Below, piece after piece: positions 59,109 to 64,000 of a stretch of DNA of 64,000 nt (the stretch's first letter is position 1; each line of letters starts with the position of its first letter). Made by a program: the position numbers and the translations under genes. Source of the stretch: an uncultured Victivallales bacterium (GTDB taxonomy: Bacteria > Verrucomicrobiota > Lentisphaeria > Victivallales > UBA1829); contig CALXSJ010000014.1 of assembly GCA_944391115.1 (NCBI GenBank), positions 1 to 64,000 on the forward strand, in the 5' to 3' direction. The notes below the pieces were generated by a model. That model was not told the origin of the DNA, did not search any database, and saw nothing but the letters and a program-made list of their open reading frames with translations.

Positions 59109-61730
59109 TTATGAGATGGTGCAGTAAAAAGTCCGGATTTCAAAGGGACGGAAGGCGATCCGCGATTCAGAAACGCGGACAGGATCCGCACCGGAAAAAC
59201 CGGTTTCAAAAACGGCGGACACAAAATCCGCTTTCCGCATCGACGCGGCGGTTGCACTCCCGGCGGACTCATAGAACCGCACCAGAAAACCGGACCGGAA
59301 TCTGTGCATGCCGGACAACACAAGATTGGGGGCATCCCACTCCAGCAGCGGACCTTCGCGGATCACAGGCGACGCGACGCGCGGAGGCCGGTTGAGAATC
59401 TCCCCCAGCTCCACGGCTTTTCCCATCTCCAGCGGGGAGTGGGCGCGGAATGCAAATTCATATTCATGATGTCCGTTTTCATAACTGCCCTCCTGCGGAA
59501 CCATGCAGCCGTCCTTGATGTCCGTCCCGCTCCGCAGGAGACTGACGAGAATCTCTCCGTTGACAAGCTGGTGTCCCGGCGTCCCCGCATTGGCAAGCGT
59601 CAGTCCTTTTCGGTGATCGCTGTAATTCACCCAGTTGAGGGCGGGCCAGTCGCCGCGCGCCGAAACATAGTCGGCATCCGATTCCAGCTTTTTCATAAAG
59701 CCTTCGTTTTCCTGACGTACTTCGAAATAGGGTTTGCGGACCGTGCAGCCGAACGGAACCGCATAGGTTTCAGCCGCATACGCCATCTTCAGATCCAGCG
59801 GGAAACGGATGCTGATCTTTGTATTGCATCCCGTCCAGTCCAGCGAAAGTCTCAGCAGAAAATAATCCAGGCATTTCGGGAAGAGATACTCCTTGCGGAA
59901 TGTCAGGGAGCCGAATCCCGGCCAGTGGGAGCCGAGGTTTCCGGCGTCCGGCTGTTTCGGCAGAACAACACCCTCCGTAACGGCCTTGAAAAAAACCTCT
60001 CCTTCGGTAATTTCCACGACCTTTTCGCGCTGAAATTCCCGTCCCTGATAATAGTCCATGAATTTTTCCGTCCACATGGTCCCGTAATCGGAGCGGATCA
60101 GAATTTCTCCGAAATTTTCCCGCGCGAAAACATTTTCCCCCCGCAGAGTGCGGATCACGGGAAAGGGCTCGGAGAAATCAGCCTCGTAAAAATCCGTCCG
60201 GAAACGGGGAGTGCACGGCTTCGGAGAAGACGGTTTCCCCCGCGCGGCGCGGAAATTCCTGGCGCCGCAGGCGGGAAGTTCCACCGTGAAATAAGTTTTT
60301 CCGCCGTCAGCCTGCGCGGGAACCCCTTCCGGCGCAACGGCTCCGGAAACCAGACGGAGCCCTCCTGCGGAACCGAAGCTGCAGACGCTGAAATCAGGCC
60401 CCCGGGAAATGTCGAACGCCCGGTCCGCCGTCCGGATGACACGATCCAGTTTCCGCATGATTTCCCGGTTCGCCGCATCGGTATGGCAGCCGCACGCCGC
60501 ATCATGAAACTGTGCGGAAATCAGATCGTTCCAGAGCGTTTCCCTGTCCTCCTTCCCGCCGGAAAGCACATCCATGATCTCCGCGGAAATCAGCAGATTT
60601 TCCGCCTTGCGGATCGCCTGCTTGACGGAAATGCGCGTCGTGTAACATCCCGTAAAGGTCGGATTGAACTCCCCGTGAAACACGGGCAGGGAATCTTCCG
60701 CAATCTGTTGAAAATAAGCGCGGGTGCTTCCGAATTCCACAAGACGGCCCGGAGCGCGGTTGACGGTTTCGATGATCCAGAACAGATCCTCTTCAATGCG
60801 CCCCTCCTCGGTGACATAGTGCACCAGTGCGCTTCCTTCCAGATATTTCAGCGAAGCGACGCTCCGCGCAAGCTGATTTTCATAATCCCGGAGAACCGGC
60901 ACGTTTCCCGCATATCCCAGATGCGTGATCTCGGCTGCACTGTGCGCAGCGGTGATTCCCGTTCCGTCCGGACCGCGCCAGAAAAACGGACCGTTGGACG
61001 GAATGGAGCGGGGACAGTTCGCCATCCGTCCCGGAAGCAGGTAACGGAAGCCGCATTTGACGAGGATCTGGGGAAGCTGCGCGCACATGCCGAAGGCGTC
61101 TGTCATGCAGGCGATCTCCGGAGCGTCCCCGAAGACTTCCCGGTAAAAGTTCCTCCCGAGAAGCAGATTGCGGACGATGGACTCTCCGGAAACGAGATTC
61201 AGATCGGGAATACAGAGTCCGCCGAAATATTCAAAGCGTCCCTCCTGCCGGAGTTGCTGAAAACGGGCAAGATCCTCCGGATGTTTCCGGAGATGCACAC
61301 GCAGGATCTCCGCCTGTTCGATCCCGAAATGGAACTGGCTGTATTTCTCCGCAAGGCGCAGGAGATTCTGAATCTGCTCCTCGCGGATCGTGTCGTATTC
61401 CTCATAGGAATGGCGCCAGACAAGGTCGGAATGGTGCAGTGCGGAAAGATAAATCCGATCTTCAGTATCTTTTTGTATTTTATTTCTCCGATCTCTCCCG
61501 GACAGATCCGTCCGGACATAAAAACCGCTTGCGCCGCGGCATTCGACAAAACCGTTGTCCATCAATTCCCGCATGGCGTTCTGAATCACGGACAGGCTGA
61601 CATCAAAATGGGCGGACATGTCGCGGACGGTCGCAAGCCTCGCTCCCGGTTCAAGAATGCCGCGCCGGATATTCTCCACAATTTCATTGACAACCTGCTG
61701 ACGCTTTGTCGGCGAATTGGTCAGACTCAT
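59109..61730 (-). CDS. GntR helix-turn-helix fused to a GH38 alpha-mannosidase fold
   Basis: 873 aa from the ATG at 61730 (GGGAG upstream), one uninterrupted frame. Residues about 8-74 are a GntR winged helix (NIRRGILEPGARLATVRDMS, then VIQNAMRELMDNGFVECRG). From about 90 the sequence is GH38-like: zinc-site HHSDLVW (His100, Asp102), LCIPDLNLVSGESIVRNLL, the nucleophile-region MTDAFGMCAQLPQIL (Asp211), GEFNPTFTGCYTTR and ISAQFHDAACGCHT (Gln407-His409-Asp410). The beta-rich C-terminal domains follow. No signal peptide. Key residues appear kept, so it might be a real mannosidase, or a mannoside sensor that controls transcription. A secreted protein gene follows by 22 bases. Confidence 0.85.
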   Translation of the reverse strand: MSLTNSPTKRQQVVNEIVENIRRGILEPGARLATVRDMSAHFDVSLSVIQNAMRELMDNGFVECRGASGFYVRTDLSGRDRRNKIQKDTEDRIYLSALHHSDLVWRHSYEEYDTIREEQIQNLLRLAEKYSQFHFGIEQAEILRVHLRKHPEDLARFQQLRQEGRFEYFGGLCIPDLNLVSGESIVRNLLLGRNFYREVFGDAPEIACMTDAFGMCAQLPQILVKCGFRYLLPGRMANCPRSIPSNGPFFWRGPDGTGITAAHSAAEITHLGYAGNVPVLRDYENQLARSVASLKYLEGSALVHYVTEEGRIEEDLFWIIETVNRAPGRLVEFGSTRAYFQQIAEDSLPVFHGEFNPTFTGCYTTRISVKQAIRKAENLLISAEIMDVLSGGKEDRETLWNDLISAQFHDAACGCHTDAANREIMRKLDRVIRTADRAFDISRGPDFSVCSFGSAGGLRLVSGAVAPEGVPAQADGGKTYFTVELPACGARNFRAARGKPSSPKPCTPRFRTDFYEADFSEPFPVIRTLRGENVFARENFGEILIRSDYGTMWTEKFMDYYQGREFQREKVVEITEGEVFFKAVTEGVVLPKQPDAGNLGSHWPGFGSLTFRKEYLFPKCLDYFLLRLSLDWTGCNTKISIRFPLDLKMAYAAETYAVPFGCTVRKPYFEVRQENEGFMKKLESDADYVSARGDWPALNWVNYSDHRKGLTLANAGTPGHQLVNGEILVSLLRSGTDIKDGCMVPQEGSYENGHHEYEFAFRAHSPLEMGKAVELGEILNRPPRVASPVIREGPLLEWDAPNLVLSGMHRFRSGFLVRFYESAGSATAASMRKADFVSAVFETGFSGADPVRVSESRIAFRPFEIRTFYCTIS

Positions 61731-61932
61731 GACGACTCCCGAGTTGTTTCTTCTTTCATTTCCTTTTATTATAAACGGGAAAAGCATCCCTGTCAATGCG
61801 GAGATTCATAAAAAATACAAAAAAATACAGAACGGAATCTCTTTCCCTTTCCGCATGCCACAAAAAACATGCCAGAAGCAGACGCCCCCTGTTTTTCTTT
61901 GACGCTCCGGGAATCCAAAAAAGGAGTCTGAC

Positions 61933-63246
61933 ATGGGACTGAAGTTCAATCCGAAACAGCGCGAAGGCTGGAAACTGCTGATTTCCCCGGAAAAAACGCG
62001 GATCCTGTTTGACGGCGGTTCGCGCTCCGGGAAAACCGCCCTGATCGCGGAATACCTGATCCGCCGCGCCCTGCAGTATCCGGGCTCGCGGCAGCTCGCG
62101 GCACGGAAATGCCGCGCACACGTGAAGACCTCGCTCTGGAACGACACGCTCAAATCTTATGTCTTGCGCCATCTTCCGCGCGGCTTCTGCCGTTTTCAGG
62201 AAAGCGAGCTTGCGATCCTGTTTCCCAACGGCTCGTCCATTCTCGCGGGCGGACTGGACGATGCGGAACGGACGGAGAAAATCCTCGGGAACGAGTACAT
62301 CACGGTCTTCCTCAACGAAGCCACGCAAATCTCCTTCCAGACCATGCAGATGGCATTGACACGCCTGGCCCAGCGCGTCCGGGACCGGAGGGGACGCATT
62401 GCCGTGCCGAAGCTGATTCTGGACTGCAACCCGCGCGGACCGCGCCACTGGCTGCATGCCGTCGGCGTCCGGCACACCGACCCGGAAACGGGTGAGACGC
62501 TTCCCGACGCCGCGCGATGGGCGCGCCTGAACTGGTCGGCGTATGACAACAGGGAAAATCTGCCGCGGGAATATCTCTATGCGCTGGAATCCCTTCCGGA
62601 AGTCATGCGCGAACGCATGCTCAACGGCGTCTGGCGCGGCAACGAGGGCGCGGTCTATTCCGAATTCGATGAGGATGTCCACGTCGTGGAACCGTTTGAA
62701 ATCCCCGGATCCTGGAGCCGCCTCCGCAGCATCGACTTCGGCTACACGAATCCGTTCGTCTGTCTCTGGGGCGCGCTGGACGCCGACGGAAGACTCTACA
62801 TCTACCGCGAACATTACAAGGCAGGCGTCCGCACCGCGGAACACGCCGAGACCATTCTGAAACTCTCGGGCGATGAACGCTATTGCGTCACCGTCGCGGA
62901 TCATGACGCCGCCGAACGCGCCGAGCTGGAATCGCACGGCATCCGCACCGAAGCGGCGGTGAAAAACGTGGCGGGCGGAATCCAGAGCGTCAAAAACCGT
63001 CTGGCCGTCTGCCCGGACAATCGTCCGCGTCTGTTTTTCTTCCGGACGCTCCGCAACCTTCTTACCGAAATTTACGATTACCGCTGGCTTCCCGCGCGGG
63101 ACACCGGAAATGCCAGGGAGGAACCGATCAAGCAGAACGATCACGCGATGGACGCGCTGCGCTACATGGTCGCCGCCGCGGACCATATGGGGAAACACAG
63201 TTTCAGAAGCGCCAGCATCCCGGTATCGCCGCACAGCCGCCGGTGA
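61933..63246 (+). CDS. orphan phage-type terminase large subunit
   Basis: 437 aa, PBSX/Terminase_3 type. ATPase motifs: Walker A GGSRSGKT (28-35) and Walker B ITVFLNEA with Glu129. Nuclease acidic residues: Asp268 in SIDFGYTNP, Asp323/Asp325 in VADHDA, and Asp403/Asp407 in QNDHAMDALRYM. All active-site residues expected of a headful-packaging motor are present. AAAGGAG precedes the start. No small subunit, portal or capsid gene lies next to it: its neighbours are a regulator and an O-antigen-type protein. It may be a prophage remnant or a gene-transfer-agent component. The base composition matches the chromosome. Confidence 0.9.
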   Translation: MGLKFNPKQREGWKLLISPEKTRILFDGGSRSGKTALIAEYLIRRALQYPGSRQLAARKCRAHVKTSLWNDTLKSYVLRHLPRGFCRFQESELAILFPNGSSILAGGLDDAERTEKILGNEYITVFLNEATQISFQTMQMALTRLAQRVRDRRGRIAVPKLILDCNPRGPRHWLHAVGVRHTDPETGETLPDAARWARLNWSAYDNRENLPREYLYALESLPEVMRERMLNGVWRGNEGAVYSEFDEDVHVVEPFEIPGSWSRLRSIDFGYTNPFVCLWGALDADGRLYIYREHYKAGVRTAEHAETILKLSGDERYCVTVADHDAAERAELESHGIRTEAAVKNVAGGIQSVKNRLAVCPDNRPRLFFFRTLRNLLTEIYDYRWLPARDTGNAREEPIKQNDHAMDALRYMVAAADHMGKHSFRSASIPVSPHSRR

Positions 63247-63250
63247 CGCA

Positions 63251-64000
63251 TCAGCGGTTTTCCGGATATCCGCCGAGCCCGCCGTCCCTGACCGGAATAT
63301 CCCATGGAGCCCGGTCATACTCCGGATTTTTCAGAATGACCGTCAGAAGAGCCGGCGTGACATTCTGGATCTTCATCCTTCTGCGCAGCTCCTCTTCAAT
63401 CCCCGGAATCCGCTCCGGATGCCCGGAAAGCCGGGAGATCACCGCCAGATTGTAGACGGGAATCATGCTCAGCGGATAATTCTCCGCCTCCTTCAGGTAG
63501 GCGTCGAAGGCCTCGCCGTAACGTCCCAGCTTCACCAGCGCACCGCCCCGGTATCCATGCAGATGGGCGTAATTTCCGATATAGGAACCGGCCAGAGCGT
63601 CCGCCGCGGAAAGTGCGAGTTCCGGAGCTCCCAGCTTGTCCGCCTCGATCATCAGCGCATAATTCGCCTTGTATTCATGCGGGGCGAAACGGAGACTCCG
63701 GCGGATGCGGGCCAGCTTTTCCGGACGGGTCATGCCCGGGGCGCGGATCGCGTCCGCCGTGAAGGACGCATATGCCGAACGGCTGACGGAAAGCCCGGTC
63801 CAGCAGAGGATCAGAATCCCCGCAGAAACGGAAAACGCATAAAATGCCGAAGCGTGTTTCAGCTCTCTGGCCGGAGCGTCCTCCCGGAGCGTCTCCCGCC
63901 AGAGAAGCCCGAGCAGGAAAAAGGCGGTCAGATTCAGCGGCCACGCAACAAAGATCAGGTCAAGCTGCGCGTGAAAGAGAAGACAGAGAAAGGCGAAGAG
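63251..64000 (-). CDS. O-antigen ligase/polymerase-like protein with TPR-like C-terminus (partial)
   Basis: The frame is open to the right edge, so the N-terminus is missing. The visible 249 residues start with membrane helices (LLFHAQLDLIFVAWPLNL, where the H-x-x-x-D element is typical of Wzy/WaaL-type proteins, then FYAFSVSAGILILCWTG) and end in a soluble helical part with TPR-like repeats (FAPHEYKANYALMIEADKLG, GALVKLGRYGEAFDAYLKEA, PVYNLAVISRLSGHPERIPG). Family members join or polymerise lipid-linked glycans at the periplasmic face. Assignment rests on the C-terminal part only. Confidence 0.65.
   Translation of the reverse strand, partial: LFAFLCLLFHAQLDLIFVAWPLNLTAFFLLGLLWRETLREDAPARELKHASAFYAFSVSAGILILCWTGLSVSRSAYASFTADAIRAPGMTRPEKLARIRRSLRFAPHEYKANYALMIEADKLGAPELALSAADALAGSYIGNYAHLHGYRGGALVKLGRYGEAFDAYLKEAENYPLSMIPVYNLAVISRLSGHPERIPGIEEELRRRMKIQNVTPALLTVILKNPEYDRAPWDIPVRDGGLGGYPENR

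Noticed and set aside
59304-61811. Plus-strand frame of 835 codons
   Set aside because: Antisense to the GntR-GH38 gene, which has conserved motifs throughout.

Overview
This window looks like chromosome from a Lentisphaerota-type bacterium, close to Victivallis (PVC group). I infer this from two DUF1559-like pseudopilins with the [17 protein letters not shown] leader, many Gfo/Idh/MocA oxidoreductases, sugar-phosphate isomerase/epimerase barrels, GntR/AraC regulators and large secreted carbohydrate-active proteins. No rRNA, CRISPR array or insertion sequence was seen. The only RNA gene found is a tRNA-Lys(CTT).

Region 1 (218-18801) is an integrated mobile element of about 18.6 kb. It sits in the 3' end of the tRNA-Lys gene, and a 21-bp direct repeat of the tRNA end marks both borders. 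A tyrosine integrase lies next to the tRNA. The element has a left cargo of AT-rich glycan genes on the minus strand: three GT2 transferases, a Wzx-type flippase, a DPM1-like GT2 and a GT39-like GT-C enzyme, preceded by a hairpin-rich leader. The right half is a replication and recombination module: a sliding-clamp-like protein, a Cas4/AddB-like Fe-S nuclease, a DUF932 protein, zinc-ribbon proteins, a YagK/YfjJ (inovirus Gp2)-type protein, an iteron-like repeat field, an AlpA/excisionase-like protein, and one unrecognised basic protein. I see no capsid, portal, relaxase or conjugation genes.

Region 2 (19 to 40 kb) is GC-rich chromosome devoted to sugar and sugar-acid catabolism. It holds TIM-barrel isomerases, Gfo/Idh/MocA dehydrogenases, a ThuA protein with a 2-hydroxyacid dehydrogenase, and an operon of SDR, FAD oxidoreductase, XRE-cupin regulator and Old Yellow Enzyme. 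It also holds a galactonate-type DeLey-Doudoroff operon (PfkB kinase, DgoD-like dehydratase, DgoA-like aldolase) divergent from an IclR regulator.

Region 3 (40 to 48 kb) is more housekeeping: an AraC regulator, glucose-6-phosphate isomerase, a KamA/EpmB radical SAM enzyme, a transmembrane Ser/Thr kinase with an extracytoplasmic Cache sensor, Maf, and a split chromate transporter.

Region 4 (48 to 64 kb) carries a GntR-LacI-type regulator with repeated operator-like sites, a pseudopilin, a secreted GH16 enzyme, an NAD-binding_4 reductase, a secreted pectate-lyase-like double beta-helix protein, a second pseudopilin and a secreted protein of unknown role. It ends with a fusion of a GntR helix-turn-helix to a GH38 alpha-mannosidase fold, an orphan phage-type terminase large subunit, and the C-terminal part of an O-antigen-ligase/TPR protein that runs off the right edge. 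The strongest candidates for something new are the GntR-GH38 fusion, and the tRNA-Lys element with its own clamp-like protein and iteron field.
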